57,419 bases of DNA from Planctomycetota bacterium. GTDB lineage: Bacteria; Planctomycetota; SZUA-567; H5-PLA8. The notes beneath the pieces are model-generated. The model saw only the letters and a list, made by a program, of their open reading frames with translations, was not told where the DNA came from and searched no databases. The position numbers were made by a program, and so were the translations under genes. Location of the stretch: positions 1 to 57,419 of the forward strand of contig JACQFI010000016.1 of NCBI GenBank assembly GCA_016200135.1, written 5' to 3'. Shown here piece by piece: positions 24,667-33,978 of the stretch. Positions within the stretch are counted from its first letter, which is position 1. Each line of letters starts with the position of its first letter.

Positions 24667-27243
24667 ATGAGCAACTTCGCGCGCGCACATGCTGCCTGTT
24701 CGTACCTGCGCCGGTTCGGGCTCGCCGTCTTATGCGCGGCGCTGGCTCTTGCGGCCGCGGCGCGCGCGGAAGACGACCTCCCGGCCGCTTGGAAGACGTG
24801 GGCCGACCGCGCCTACACCACGCGCTACCTGCTGCAGCTTTTCACGCCGCCGGCCGAAGGCGCGACGGGCCTGCAGCCCGAGAATAACCTCGCCACGCTC
24901 GTCCTGCCTCTCAAGACGACGCCGCTTCTCTCAATTCAGGGCGACACCCCGAAAGATCCCGATGCGCCCACGACGCGCCCGGAAGACGTGCTGCTGCTCG
25001 ACGAAGAGGGCCGCGTCGTCCCGATCCTGATCCGCGAAGTAAAAGGCGGCAACGAGGTCCAGATCGCGTTCCCGTTCCAGAAAGGACAGCAGCGCTTCTG
25101 CCTCTATGCGGGCGCGGCGGCGGGAAACGAAGTGAAGCACAGCCCGCAGACCTTCGCGCCCAAGGCGTTGCGAGTGCGCGTGCACGCCCTGGAACTCTCC
25201 CAGGCCAATACGCCCACCGAGAAGAAGCCGCTCACCCTGGAGCGCTTCAAAGCCATCCCGCTCGACGAGAACCTCTTGCTGCAGGACATCCGCAAAAACA
25301 TCGACGACCCGGAGCCGCTCGCGCCGCCTTTCGTGGACGATCCCGAGCGCCGCCTGCCGCGCTTAAAGAACATCGAACGCTACGCGGCGCTCTACGAAGG
25401 TTTTCTGCGCGCGCCGCTCAAGGGTTCCTACGCGTTCTGCGTCACCACCTTTGGAGCGGCGTTTCTCGTCATCGACGGCGAGGCCGTCGCGAGCTCCGGC
25501 GCGCCCGATCCCGGCCGCGGGGCGTTTGCGCTGGCCGGAAAGAAGGGTCTGGCGCCGGGAATCCATCGCGTCGCGCTCTACTTCGCGCAAGGCGGCATGA
25601 AGACCGGCGTCCGCTTGCAATGGAAAGCGCCGGGCGAACCCGATTTCACCACCGTTCCTGCACAGGCATTCGTCCGCGGTATCCCGGCGGAGGTGGCCGG
25701 CGTCGAGTCCCGCGGCGCGGTCGCGGACGACCCGCCGGTTAAGAACGCATTCGTCCATCTCGAACAACTCGGCCAGTGCCGCACCGGGCTCTTTCACGGG
25801 CCCGCGGAGGCGCGCGAATGGGTGCAGCTCTTCGCACAGGCCGTCGGGCCGCTGGCCGGTGAAGGCCGCGTGATCCGGCTGTCGGCGGCCGGCGCGGCAC
25901 CCGTTGATCTGCCTTCAACCGGCGGCCTGGCGTGGCTGCCCGCCGGCGTAGAGGTCGCCGCCGAACTCTTCAACCGCGACGGCTCGGCACTCCCGAGTTC
26001 CGTAGCGCGAAAAGTGATTTTCCCCACCGAGGAAGCCGGCGCCCGCGACGTGGACCTGCTCCCCGGCGAACTCGCGCTCAAATTCGCGCCGCAGTTCATC
26101 TATCCCGACGAGACCGGACAACTGCACTTCGAAGCGCAACTCAATCCGCTTCCGCAGCTCACATCGAAAGAGCGCGTCGAGCGCGGCCTGCTGCGCCAGG
26201 CGCCGCTGCCTCCGGGGCAGTTCCGCATGCGCATGCGCGTGACCGGCATGGAGGCCGGCGACGCCGCACAGGCCGGGAAGGCCCTGGCTGGCGACGCGGA
26301 AATCGAAGCGACCCCCGACGAGTCCGGCCGGCGCAAGATCCGCATTCCCATCGAGGGCGCGAAGCTGGCCGAGTTTGCCAAGTCCGGCTCGGCGCGCCTG
26401 GAGATCGAACTGCTGGTCGGCGGCGTGCGCGTGGACCGGCTCGTCTTCCGGCTGCTGCATTCGCGGGCCGAATGGCCGGGTGAACTGGTTGCGCGCCCGG
26501 ACCACCTTGAGTTCATTCCCGCGAAGGGAAACGAGAAAGAACGCGACGCCGAGCGCGTGCTGGTGCTGGCGCCGCGCGAGGATGAAGGCGACTACCGCCG
26601 CTTCCAGCCGCTGGGCCTCCGCGGCGCGCCGGGCGCGGGCGTTAAAGAGGCGCTCTTCGCCGGCGATCCGCTCGTGGAAGCGCCGGAAGGCAAGGCCGAC
26701 GCGGCCATCGGCCTGGCCGCCCGCATGCCAAAGGTCCTTCCCGACGCCGCATGGACCGCGCTGAGCCTGCCCGGGCCGTACAGGGGCCGCTTCGTCTACC
26801 GCCTGCTCGCCGGCGTGGAGACCCGCCTGCGCGCGCTTCCCAATGGCAAGCGGATCGAACTTGCGGTGGTCGCCTTGGGCGGCGGCGACGCTTCGGGGCA
26901 GACCCCGATGCACGACTTCGAACGCGGCCTCGACGTGATAATCGACCGGCTCCGGCGCGCCGGCATCCAGAATATCGTCCTGCTGGGCGTTGTGCCGGAG
27001 CCCGGCCACGTGGAACAGGGCGCGGCGTACCGCGAGCACCTGGCCGACCTCGCGCGCCAGCACCATATCGACGTGCTCGACCTTTACACGCTGTGGACGC
27101 GCGAGAAGGACGGCACGGAATCGAAAGAGTGGGTCAAGCGTTTCGCGCTGGATCCGGAAGGCAAATCGCCGGTCTACGGCCCCGTCCCGAACGCGGACGC
27201 GCTCGGCGAGATTGTGGATCTGCTCAAGGCGAAGTTGAAGTAA
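24667..27243 (+). CDS. Secreted protein with PA14-like domain and C-terminal SGNH-like region
   Basis: About 858 aa from the ATG at 24667 (an in-frame GTG at 24652 overlaps the glycosyltransferase stop). The signal peptide is at 1-35 (LAVLCAALALAAAARA). Around residues 225-335 a PA14-like beta domain is visible (YAALYEGFLRAPLKGSYAF, then FLVIDGEAV and GIHRVALYFAQGG), a carbohydrate-binding fold. The middle consists of beta domains. The last ~160 residues (LAVVALGGGDAS, then GIQNIVLLGVVPEP and HHIDVLDLYTLW) have the strand order of an SGNH/GDSL hydrolase, but the GDS block is not clear, so activity is doubtful. Directly downstream of the glycosyltransferase, it may modify or anchor the exported polysaccharide. 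Confidence 0.65.
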   Translation: MSNFARAHAACSYLRRFGLAVLCAALALAAAARAEDDLPAAWKTWADRAYTTRYLLQLFTPPAEGATGLQPENNLATLVLPLKTTPLLSIQGDTPKDPDAPTTRPEDVLLLDEEGRVVPILIREVKGGNEVQIAFPFQKGQQRFCLYAGAAAGNEVKHSPQTFAPKALRVRVHALELSQANTPTEKKPLTLERFKAIPLDENLLLQDIRKNIDDPEPLAPPFVDDPERRLPRLKNIERYAALYEGFLRAPLKGSYAFCVTTFGAAFLVIDGEAVASSGAPDPGRGAFALAGKKGLAPGIHRVALYFAQGGMKTGVRLQWKAPGEPDFTTVPAQAFVRGIPAEVAGVESRGAVADDPPVKNAFVHLEQLGQCRTGLFHGPAEAREWVQLFAQAVGPLAGEGRVIRLSAAGAAPVDLPSTGGLAWLPAGVEVAAELFNRDGSALPSSVARKVIFPTEEAGARDVDLLPGELALKFAPQFIYPDETGQLHFEAQLNPLPQLTSKERVERGLLRQAPLPPGQFRMRMRVTGMEAGDAAQAGKALAGDAEIEATPDESGRRKIRIPIEGAKLAEFAKSGSARLEIELLVGGVRVDRLVFRLLHSRAEWPGELVARPDHLEFIPAKGNEKERDAERVLVLAPREDEGDYRRFQPLGLRGAPGAGVKEALFAGDPLVEAPEGKADAAIGLAARMPKVLPDAAWTALSLPGPYRGRFVYRLLAGVETRLRALPNGKRIELAVVALGGGDASGQTPMHDFERGLDVIIDRLRRAGIQNIVLLGVVPEPGHVEQGAAYREHLADLARQHHIDVLDLYTLWTREKDGTESKEWVKRFALDPEGKSPVYGPVPNADALGEIVDLLKAKLK

Positions 27244-27252
27244 CGGTTCAGT

Positions 27253-28119
27253 TCAGTCCTTCACGAACCCCACGCCTTTGCATTCGCGGCAGGGAAGTCC
27301 CGGCAGTTCGGCCATGCCCTTGCACGACTCGCAGATGTAGTAGCCCGACATGCGCTTCACCAGGCCAGGCATCTCGCCCGAACCGCACTTATCGCACGGC
27401 TTCCAAGTGCCGAACTTCTTGCCGTCGCAGAGCGCGCAGAGGTGGTAGCCCTTTGGGATTTCGCAGCCATCGTAGGTGACCACTTTGGTTAGTTTGCCTT
27501 TGCCGTTGCAGGTCATGCACGGAAAGCCTTTGAACTTGCCGGGAAGGTTCTTCAGCACGCCGTAACCGTTGCAGGTGGGGCAATCATGCGCTTCAACCAC
27601 CTGTGTTAGAGGGGTCATCGCGTCGCTAGGCTGGCCAGTGCGTGCGGGCTCGGCTGGCTGAGCAGGCGGCTGGGGTTGCGCGGGCTTGACCGCGGCTTTC
27701 GCGCCGTTGGGGCCGTTCTCGGCGCGATCGGCGTCCAGCACCTGGCGCGCGACAACGTTGTTGGGATCGAGCTTAAGCGCCAGGCGCAGCGCCGCGCGCA
27801 TATCGTCCTTTAACCCGGCTTTCTTCGCGGCCAACCCGAGATCCACCCAGGCGCCCGCGTCGTCCTTTTTCGCGCTGTTCTGGAGCTCGTCCCATTTCTT
27901 CGCAATGGCCTCGTGGGTCGTCTCCTGCTTCTTGATCTCGGTGATATCCGCACGCTTGATCTTGAGCTTGCCGTATTTGCTCTGGATCGTGACTTCGCCG
28001 CCGCCTTCCTCGACAATCGTGCCTTCGATCGTCGTGCCGTCGGCAAGGACGAATGTGTCTGCGCGAAGCTGGAAGGCCGCGGTGAAGCAGAGCATTCCAA
28101 GCACCCAAGCGTTGCGCAT
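27253..28119 (-). CDS. Secreted protein with DnaJ-like CxxC zinc-finger repeats
   Basis: 288 aa from the ATG at 28119, preceded by GAGGAG (an ATG at 28137 has none). A signal peptide (MRNAWVLGMLCFTAAF) is followed by a small beta domain (VLADGTTIEGTIVEEGGGEV) nearly the same as the one that opens the TPR protein at 37752-40067. Then come a helical segment and a Pro/Ala linker (~145-175). The C-terminal ~110 residues carry six CxxC motifs: CPTC, CMTC, CALC, CDKC, CESC, CREC, several as CxxCxGxG as in the DnaJ zinc-finger domain. The Cys pairs should bind two or three zinc ions. A role in protein folding or assembly outside the cytoplasm is inference. Confidence 0.7.
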   Translation of the reverse strand: MRNAWVLGMLCFTAAFQLRADTFVLADGTTIEGTIVEEGGGEVTIQSKYGKLKIKRADITEIKKQETTHEAIAKKWDELQNSAKKDDAGAWVDLGLAAKKAGLKDDMRAALRLALKLDPNNVVARQVLDADRAENGPNGAKAAVKPAQPQPPAQPAEPARTGQPSDAMTPLTQVVEAHDCPTCNGYGVLKNLPGKFKGFPCMTCNGKGKLTKVVTYDGCEIPKGYHLCALCDGKKFGTWKPCDKCGSGEMPGLVKRMSGYYICESCKGMAELPGLPCRECKGVGFVKD

Positions 28120-28137
28120 GAAACGTTCTCCTCGCAT

Positions 28138-28473
28138 GCGGCGCGCGAAACTCCAAGCGCGCCGGGTTCACCGCTCACTTCAAGTTCCCGTACCTAGGAT
28201 GCCGCCAAGGTTTCATTTATGTGGAAATACGGACGAAAAATCGCCGCCTTGCACTAAATCTTTGTAAAGCGCATCGATAGATCTTCGATTTCGCCCGGCA
28301 AACGCTTTATTTTAAAGGGTTCGCACACCAACTATGAAGTGTGGTCAGATATTAGGGCATGTACTTAGCAGGTAGTTGCCTCAACCTCACCTGATTCCCG
28401 GCTTCCGAATCTCTTCCGCTGGAAGGACGAGGACAAGATTTCTACGCAGAAGATCGATTCACTCGGAAGGGGC
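28138..28473. other. Intergenic region without a recognised gene
   Basis: 336 bp between the zinc-finger gene and the end of aroA. It is AT-richer in the middle (TTTATTTTAAAGG near 28310). I see no open frame of note, no terminator-type hairpin with a T tract and no RNA gene; it should hold the promoter of the zinc-finger gene. Confidence 0.4.
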
Positions 28474-29814
28474 TTAAACTCCGCGCAGCTTTTCCAAGTC
28501 CTGGAAATAGCCCGGGTAGGTCTTGGCGACGCAGGCGGGGTTCTTGATTGTTACGCCGGGGCGGCCGAGACCGACCAGGGCCAGCGCCATGGCCATGCGA
28601 TGGTCGTCGTAGGTCTCGACGGCGGCGTCTTTGGGCGGACCAGGCGTGATCTCGAGCTCGTCCGTGCCTTCATCGACCTTCGCACCCAAGCGCGTCAGTT
28701 CCTGCGCGAGGGCCTTTAGCCGGTCGGTCTCCTTGATCCGCAGGTTGCCGATGTTGATGAAATGCGAGGCGCCGTCGGCGAAGAGCGCCACGGCGGCGAG
28801 CGTCTGCGCCACGTCGGGCATGTCGTTCAAGTCTACGCTGACGGCCTGCAGCTTTGTTTTTGGATCGCGGGAGACCTCGATGCCGCGCCCGCCGGCCAGG
28901 AAACCCGTGCGCACGTGGCAGCCCATGCGGCCGAGGATCTCCGCGAAATGCACGTCGCCCTGCGGCGAATCGGCGCGCAGATTGGTGACGCAGACGCGCC
29001 CGCCCAGGATGGCCGCCGCCGCCAGAAAGTAGCTCGCCGCGGTCGCGTCGCCTTCCACGGCATAGACGCCCGGACGATACGCAATGCCATGCGTGGGCGC
29101 GTAGCGGCGTTCGCCGTCGGTCGCGGTAAGCAGACCGAAGTCGGTCATGGTGCGCAGCGTCAGTTCGACATACGGCCGGGAGACGAACTCGCCGGTGACC
29201 TCGATGGTCATGGATGTCTTCGCGTACGGCGCGACCATCAGCAGCGCGCTGATGTACTGGCTCGAGCGTCCGCCGTCGACCTGCACGACGCCGCCCGGTA
29301 GTCCGTCGGCCTCCACGATCACCGGTGGGCAGCCGTTGTTGGCTTCGCAACGCGCCCGCACGCCGATGCCTTGCAGGCCGTCGAGCAGGTCCTGGATGGG
29401 CCGTTCGCGCATGCGGGCCGTGCCGTCCAGCCGGAAGCGGCCGTGCCCCAGGCAAACGAAGGCGGACAGGAAGCGCATGGCCGTGCCGGCGTTGCCGACA
29501 AAGAGTTCCGCTCCGGCCGCGGGAATCTTTCCGCCTTGGCCTTCGATGCGCACCCGTCCCGTGGCCGCGTCCACCTGGACGTTGAAGCCCAGTTTGCGCA
29601 GGCCCTCGGTCATGAAATGCGTATCGTCGGCCGCCAGCGCGCCGTGCAACGTGACCGGTCCGTTGGCCAGCGCGCCGCAGATCATCGCGCGGTTGGTGAT
29701 GCTCTTGGAACCCGGGACCGCGATGTCCAGGTTGACGGGGCCCTCGAGGGGCCGAATGGGCAGTTCCGCGGGAAGCTCGTGCGCCGTCGGATGCGCGGCT
29801 TGATGTGCTCTCAT
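28474..29814 (-). CDS. aroA: 3-phosphoshikimate 1-carboxyvinyltransferase (EPSP synthase)
   Basis: 446 aa, normal for the family. It condenses shikimate-3-phosphate with phosphoenolpyruvate in the chorismate pathway. The shikimate-binding KSITNRA is at 37-43 and the PEP-binding GNAGTAMR at 107-114. RMRERPIQDLLDGL, the central GDATAASYFLAAAAI, the RIKETDRLKAL signature near residue 358 and DDHRMAMALAL near the C-terminus are all present. The start is uncertain because the first ~20 residues look like an unstructured extension. It is 79 bp downstream of the pseudopilin operon on the same strand and may be read from it; this looks like coincidental linkage. Confidence 0.95.
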   Translation of the reverse strand: MRAHQAAHPTAHELPAELPIRPLEGPVNLDIAVPGSKSITNRAMICGALANGPVTLHGALAADDTHFMTEGLRKLGFNVQVDAATGRVRIEGQGGKIPAAGAELFVGNAGTAMRFLSAFVCLGHGRFRLDGTARMRERPIQDLLDGLQGIGVRARCEANNGCPPVIVEADGLPGGVVQVDGGRSSQYISALLMVAPYAKTSMTIEVTGEFVSRPYVELTLRTMTDFGLLTATDGERRYAPTHGIAYRPGVYAVEGDATAASYFLAAAAILGGRVCVTNLRADSPQGDVHFAEILGRMGCHVRTGFLAGGRGIEVSRDPKTKLQAVSVDLNDMPDVAQTLAAVALFADGASHFINIGNLRIKETDRLKALAQELTRLGAKVDEGTDELEITPGPPKDAAVETYDDHRMAMALALVGLGRPGVTIKNPACVAKTYPGYFQDLEKLRGV

Positions 29815-29893
29815 GGGCTCATTCTATGTGAGCGCGCCCGGCAGGCTAGGAACAGTGGAAGAATTTTGTCCATCAGAAGGGAGGTGCGCGCGG

Positions 29894-30346
29894 CTACTGT
29901 TCCGTGCGCAAGAACATGACGGTGTTGAAGACGATCCACTTGCGCTCTTCGGGGTGGTCGCCCCAAGTGACCTTCACCTCGACGAAGAACTCGCGGCCCA
30001 GATCCGGGCCGCCGCGCACGCCGTGGGCGCCCGAGATATCCTTTATGGCCACGGCGAACTTGTAGCCCGGAAAATCGGCGCTCTCCTGCGGCGTAAGTTC
30101 GCTGATTCCGTGGGGTTGCGTGCCGCGCGCGAAGATCGAGCGCAGTTCGGCCATCACCGAAGCGCCCACCAGCGCCGCGTTGTTCTCGTGCAAGGCGCGC
30201 GCATGCGTGCGCAGCCCCGTCTGCAACGCGGCCATCACCGAGACAAGCCCGAAGACCAGGATCCCCGTCGCGATCAGGACCTCCATGAGGGTCATGCCGC
30301 GCGCGCGGTAGAACCCGAAGCGGCGGAAGGCGGCGCGCCTGCTCAT
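29894..30346 (-). CDS. gspI: Type II secretion minor pseudopilin I (GspI/PilV-like)
   Basis: 150 aa. The prepilin leader ends in RARG, cleaved before MTLMEVLIATGILVFGLVSV, with Glu at +5 and a 20-residue hydrophobic helix. The rest is a small alpha/beta domain (SVMAELRSIFARG, FFVEVKVTWGD). It starts four bases before the GspJ stop (ATGA overlap) and is the last pseudopilin gene of the operon. Minor pseudopilins I, J and K form the tip complex that primes pseudopilus assembly in the periplasm; the order K-J-I seen here matches that role. Confidence 0.8.
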   Translation of the reverse strand: MSRRAAFRRFGFYRARGMTLMEVLIATGILVFGLVSVMAALQTGLRTHARALHENNAALVGASVMAELRSIFARGTQPHGISELTPQESADFPGYKFAVAIKDISGAHGVRGGPDLGREFFVEVKVTWGDHPEERKWIVFNTVMFLRTEQ

Positions 30347-31548
30347 GGCCCGTTCCTCGGGCGGCCCGCCAGCGCGTCCTTGCGCTGGTAGTACACTTCG
30401 TCGGGGGTCCAGTCGGAACGGAAGCCGGGGATGAAGACCACGCGCGTGAAGGTCTCGCCGCGGCGCACGATCGCACCGTCGGCATGGTCCTGGCCGACCG
30501 TGCCGCGCGCGCCGCGCAAATCGGCCTTGAACGCATCGTCGGTCTTGTCTTTATAGTGAATCCACTCGTTGCCGATCAGGATCAACGAGTCCGGCTTGCC
30601 GCCCGCGGGAAAGCCCTGCGTCGAATCAACGAAGAGCATGCCGTCGCGCGCGCCGACGCCTTCGAGTAGTTTGGTGTGCACGCACCGCGGCATGGGCGAA
30701 TCGACGGTGACTGTTACGCGCACCTTCATGGGGAAGACATCGTCTTCCGGGTCGTTCTCGCTGCCCTTGCGGTGCAGGATGAACTTCGAGAGCGGCATGC
30801 CCTCGATGCCGCGGGTCGAGTCCCAGATCTTTTCCGCGCCTTTGCTCTTGGAAGCCTTGCCGGGATCTTCCCAGGAGTACGTGTACTGGCTCCAGTAGTC
30901 GATCGAGAAATAGAGCACGTCGGTGACCAGCGGCGTCGCGGCGTTGGGCGCAAGCAGCGGCCCGAACTTGCCGTCGGCGGGCGCGCGAATCGACCGGTAG
31001 AGCGTCTGGTCCTGGACGAAATAGGCAATCTGCGCCATCCCGCCGAGCGCCCGGTAATCGCCTACGTTTTTGCCCGTGTAGTAGTCCTGGTCCACGGCCT
31101 GGTTCACCGGTGCGGCGGGGGCCTTCTTCTTGCCCTTGGCATCCTCTTCAGGCGGCTCGAAACGGACTTCGTTGGGCTTGCCGTCGCCCGCAAAGAGCGT
31201 CATCGCGCGCTCCGGCCCGGCCTCGAACGAGCGCACGAACATCAGCCGCTGCACGCCGGTCTTGGGGTCGATATCGCCGATGAAACGCACCAGCACCTGG
31301 TCCACGCCGGGGGGCTCCGCGCAGAGCGCCGCCGCGAGATCGTCCGTCATGCGGTCCATGGCGCCGGCGGCGCGTTCGTAGAGCACGCGCTGCCGTTCGG
31401 CCTTGCTCCAGCCTTTCACAATCTCCTGGACCATCAGGAGCATCATCCACGCCAGCGCGACGAAGATCGCCAGCGTGATCATGACCTCGATGAGCGTGAG
31501 GCCACGGGTATATTTTCGATTTCCGATTTTGGATTTTGGATTGAACAT
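30343..31548 (-). CDS. gspJ: Type II secretion minor pseudopilin J-like, enlarged
   Basis: 401 aa, about twice the usual GspJ. The prepilin cleavage site is TRG followed by LTLIEVMITLAIFVALAWMM, with Glu +5. The basic leader before it (NPKSKIGNRKY) is encoded by a heptanucleotide repeat array (31515-31542). Near residues 295-365 it contains one copy of the module shared with GspK (SLILIGNEWIHY, then LRGARGTVGQDHADGAIV). It is preceded by the GspK gene with a 66-bp gap filled by repeats and overlaps gspI by four bases. It is probably part of the pseudopilus tip, with the extra module exposed. Confidence 0.75.
   Translation of the reverse strand: MFNPKSKIGNRKYTRGLTLIEVMITLAIFVALAWMMLLMVQEIVKGWSKAERQRVLYERAAGAMDRMTDDLAAALCAEPPGVDQVLVRFIGDIDPKTGVQRLMFVRSFEAGPERAMTLFAGDGKPNEVRFEPPEEDAKGKKKAPAAPVNQAVDQDYYTGKNVGDYRALGGMAQIAYFVQDQTLYRSIRAPADGKFGPLLAPNAATPLVTDVLYFSIDYWSQYTYSWEDPGKASKSKGAEKIWDSTRGIEGMPLSKFILHRKGSENDPEDDVFPMKVRVTVTVDSPMPRCVHTKLLEGVGARDGMLFVDSTQGFPAGGKPDSLILIGNEWIHYKDKTDDAFKADLRGARGTVGQDHADGAIVRRGETFTRVVFIPGFRSDWTPDEVYYQRKDALAGRPRNGP
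31515..31542. repeat. Heptanucleotide array inside the gspJ leader codons
   Basis: Four 7-bp units in phase: TTCGATT, TCCGATT, TTGGATT, TTGGATT. They lie 4 bp inside the start of gspJ and encode its basic prepilin leader. The array is the inverted counterpart of the one at 31579-31613. Confidence 0.8.
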
Positions 31549-31578
31549 AACTTCACCCGTCTGTTCCCATTGCTTTTC

Positions 31579-31613
31579 AAATCCAAAATCGGAAATCCAA
31601 AATCCAAAATGGC
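31579..31613. repeat. Heptanucleotide array abutting the gspK stop
   Basis: Five 7-bp units in phase: AAATCCA, AAATCGG, AAATCCA, AAATCCA, AAATGGC. It ends one base before the stop codon of gspK and is inverted relative to the array at 31515-31542, so the pair can fold into a long imperfect hairpin between gspK and gspJ. Confidence 0.8.
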
Positions 31614-31614
31614 A

Positions 31615-33978
31615 TTATCGTTTTTCCACTTCGTCGCGGCGCTTGAGCACCATCGGGCTGCGGTAGGATGCGCGCAGGCGCTCAAGCGCGAACGTGCGCT
31701 TCCAGTCCGTGCTCTGCAGGAATGCGCCGGTGAGGTAATCCCAGTACACGCGGATCTCGATCTGATCGGCTTTGACGCCGCCTCCCGGGCCGCGGCCTTT
31801 GATGGGGAAGTGGCCGCCGCCGGCGAACTCGTACAAGCCGCCTTCATCGTTGCTCGGGATGGCGTCCCAGCCGGGCTGGCCGTCGAAGCGCACGAGGATG
31901 CGCGGCCGGCAGAGGTTCGGGAGCGGGTTGCCAGAGCCGCCCGAGATCCCCAGGTCCACCGAGTCCCAGATCGCGCCGCGCGCATAATAGCCGGCCTGGA
32001 AATACGCGATGCCCGCGCCGTCGTAGGCCTTGGCCGCGCGGTCCCAGTACCGGAACGGCAGCGCCTGGATGATCGCGCCGTCATCGTGGCCTTCGGGCTG
32101 CGTCCCGAAGCGCCCGCGGAAAAAGCTGCATCCGCTGAAGTTCTGGTTCTGGCGCTTGGTCCAGGAGAAGACTTCGTTGTCGGCCCAAGCGTAGCCTTCC
32201 ATGGGGAAGCCGCGCGGGTCTTTGACGTGGAAGGTGTCCGCGGACTGCGAGACCGCGCCCACCATCATGGAGATCGGCGCGGCGTCGTGCAGCATCGCGT
32301 ACGCGCCGGGCGGATGGTCCGCCGCGGAAGTGCCCAGCACGCCGCGCTTGAGCCCGCTCAGATGGACCACGGTCTTGGTCTGGACGTTCGGGTGGCTCTC
32401 GTCGCCTTTGGTTACGGGGTTCTTCGCCATACGCGCGGCCTTGAGCTTCAGCGTCGGCAGCACGTCGGCATAGTAATCCACCGTCCCGTTGCTTGAGGAC
32501 GAGTAGAAAATCAGTTCATCCTCAATCTTGATCAAGCCGCCGGTGGCCGGCCAAATAGGGTTGGAGGTGTTTTTGTCCGGACGGGCCCACTCGTCCACCG
32601 TCTCGACGTAGACGTCCGTATCCGCCGCTTTCAGCGGCGTGCCGGCCGTATCCATGGAGGTCTTACCGCCGAGGCTGGGGAGCGGCACGGACTTGATCTC
32701 GTCGACCCATCCGTTGATCTGCCCTTCCCCGTCCATGGACTCGCCGATGTGGCGGGTCATGTCGCTTACGTCGGGCAGTTCGCCCGAGGGAAACTTGAGG
32801 AAGCGCGAGACGTTCGCATTGTAGCGCCGCGAGACGAAATCGTTCAGCCCGGCCCAGAAATCGAAGCTCCAGCCCGCGAACGTGGCCGAGACCGCCTTGC
32901 CGGTGTTGTCGTAACGGATGTTCCAGTTGGGATACTGGTTCGTGAAGGCGCGCTTGACCCAGCGTACGTCGCCGTCCTTCTGGCCGCGCGTAAGCACGGA
33001 AACGGTGCTGATGCCCGCGCCAAACGGGCTGAGCGCGTGCCCGTTCTGCGGGCCGCTCATGCGCGCGACCGGAATCACCTTCGCCTTCTTCGCGTGCGCC
33101 ATGCTGGACTTCGTGCCCATCACCCCACGGAACTCGCTGATATACACACTGCGCTCGTTCGGCAGGTCTTTGGGAGGATTGCCCTGCTGGATGGTGACCG
33201 GCGCGTTGGCGCCCGTCCGGGCGACGAGGTAGTTCTTCCCGTTCTCGGACTTCTTTTCGCCGTACGAGATCCACTCCACGTCCATGTCGTTGTCTTCGTT
33301 GTCGATCTGCACGTACCCGTTCGGGTCGTACTGGTCGTGTTTGGTCACCTGAAAGCTGATGAGCTGCACGGCCGAGTTGTGCTTCAGATTGCGCGCCTTG
33401 CCCGAGTTCCCGCTGGCCGCGACCGCGCGGGTCAGACCCTCAAGGGTGGTAGCGGACTTCTTCGTGTACTCGATCACCTCGCCGCTGATGATCACATAGC
33501 CCGAAGGCGGGAAGCTCGTGGCGTCAAGCACGGGAATCTTGCCGGTCTCGTCATGCAGGATGAAATCGACCTTATTCGGCGGGCTCGGGTAGTTCACGCG
33601 CGTGTTCAGCGTGCCGCCGCTGTTCGGCTTCTCGATGCGCTCGGTCAGCAGCCCTCCGCCAACCGGCAGGTCGCCCCCCAGCGGGCACGCGTAGCCGTAC
33701 TGCATCGCGTATTCGCCCTGGTTGTGCGGTGCCGCGGCCGACATGCGGTTCCCGCGGACCAGATTCTTCAGTTTGTTGCCCTGCCGCTCGTACTCGATGA
33801 TCTCCTCGCCGATCTTGAGCGCGCCCTTGATGGACAGGTCGCCCGCATCGTCGAGGTCTAGCTCCGTGTCGTCTTCCTTAATGTCGCCGGAGAGCCGCGT
33901 CCCGGGGCTGAATTTCACCTCGCTGTTCTTCGGCAGAAGCTGGCCGTCGAGGCGCACTTCCTGGCCCTGGATCCGGGC
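31615..33978 (-). CDS. gspK: GspK-like giant pseudopilin, C-terminal part (frame-shifted from 33915-35936)
   Basis: This frame continues the GspK-like protein after an apparent one-base loss near 33978: SFIYQP in the upstream frame joins RIQGQEVRLDGQLLPK here if one C is restored in a run of C. It adds about 787 residues, making a total of ~1440, several times a normal GspK. It contains five copies of a module with a G-x-I-x-I-x-x-E-x-I-x-Y core (for example ALKIGEEIIEY, YVIISGEVIEY, LIKIEDELIFY), some followed by RGxxGTxxxxHxxGA (LKRGVLGTSAADHPPGA). A further part (AGWSFDFWAGLNDF, MTRHIGESMDGEG) is unassigned. It has no start signal of its own; it is a piece of the upstream gene. Confidence 0.7.
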   Translation of the reverse strand, partial: ARIQGQEVRLDGQLLPKNSEVKFSPGTRLSGDIKEDDTELDLDDAGDLSIKGALKIGEEIIEYERQGNKLKNLVRGNRMSAAAPHNQGEYAMQYGYACPLGGDLPVGGGLLTERIEKPNSGGTLNTRVNYPSPPNKVDFILHDETGKIPVLDATSFPPSGYVIISGEVIEYTKKSATTLEGLTRAVAASGNSGKARNLKHNSAVQLISFQVTKHDQYDPNGYVQIDNEDNDMDVEWISYGEKKSENGKNYLVARTGANAPVTIQQGNPPKDLPNERSVYISEFRGVMGTKSSMAHAKKAKVIPVARMSGPQNGHALSPFGAGISTVSVLTRGQKDGDVRWVKRAFTNQYPNWNIRYDNTGKAVSATFAGWSFDFWAGLNDFVSRRYNANVSRFLKFPSGELPDVSDMTRHIGESMDGEGQINGWVDEIKSVPLPSLGGKTSMDTAGTPLKAADTDVYVETVDEWARPDKNTSNPIWPATGGLIKIEDELIFYSSSSNGTVDYYADVLPTLKLKAARMAKNPVTKGDESHPNVQTKTVVHLSGLKRGVLGTSAADHPPGAYAMLHDAAPISMMVGAVSQSADTFHVKDPRGFPMEGYAWADNEVFSWTKRQNQNFSGCSFFRGRFGTQPEGHDDGAIIQALPFRYWDRAAKAYDGAGIAYFQAGYYARGAIWDSVDLGISGGSGNPLPNLCRPRILVRFDGQPGWDAIPSNDEGGLYEFAGGGHFPIKGRGPGGGVKADQIEIRVYWDYLTGAFLQSTDWKRTFALERLRASYRSPMVLKRRDEVEKR

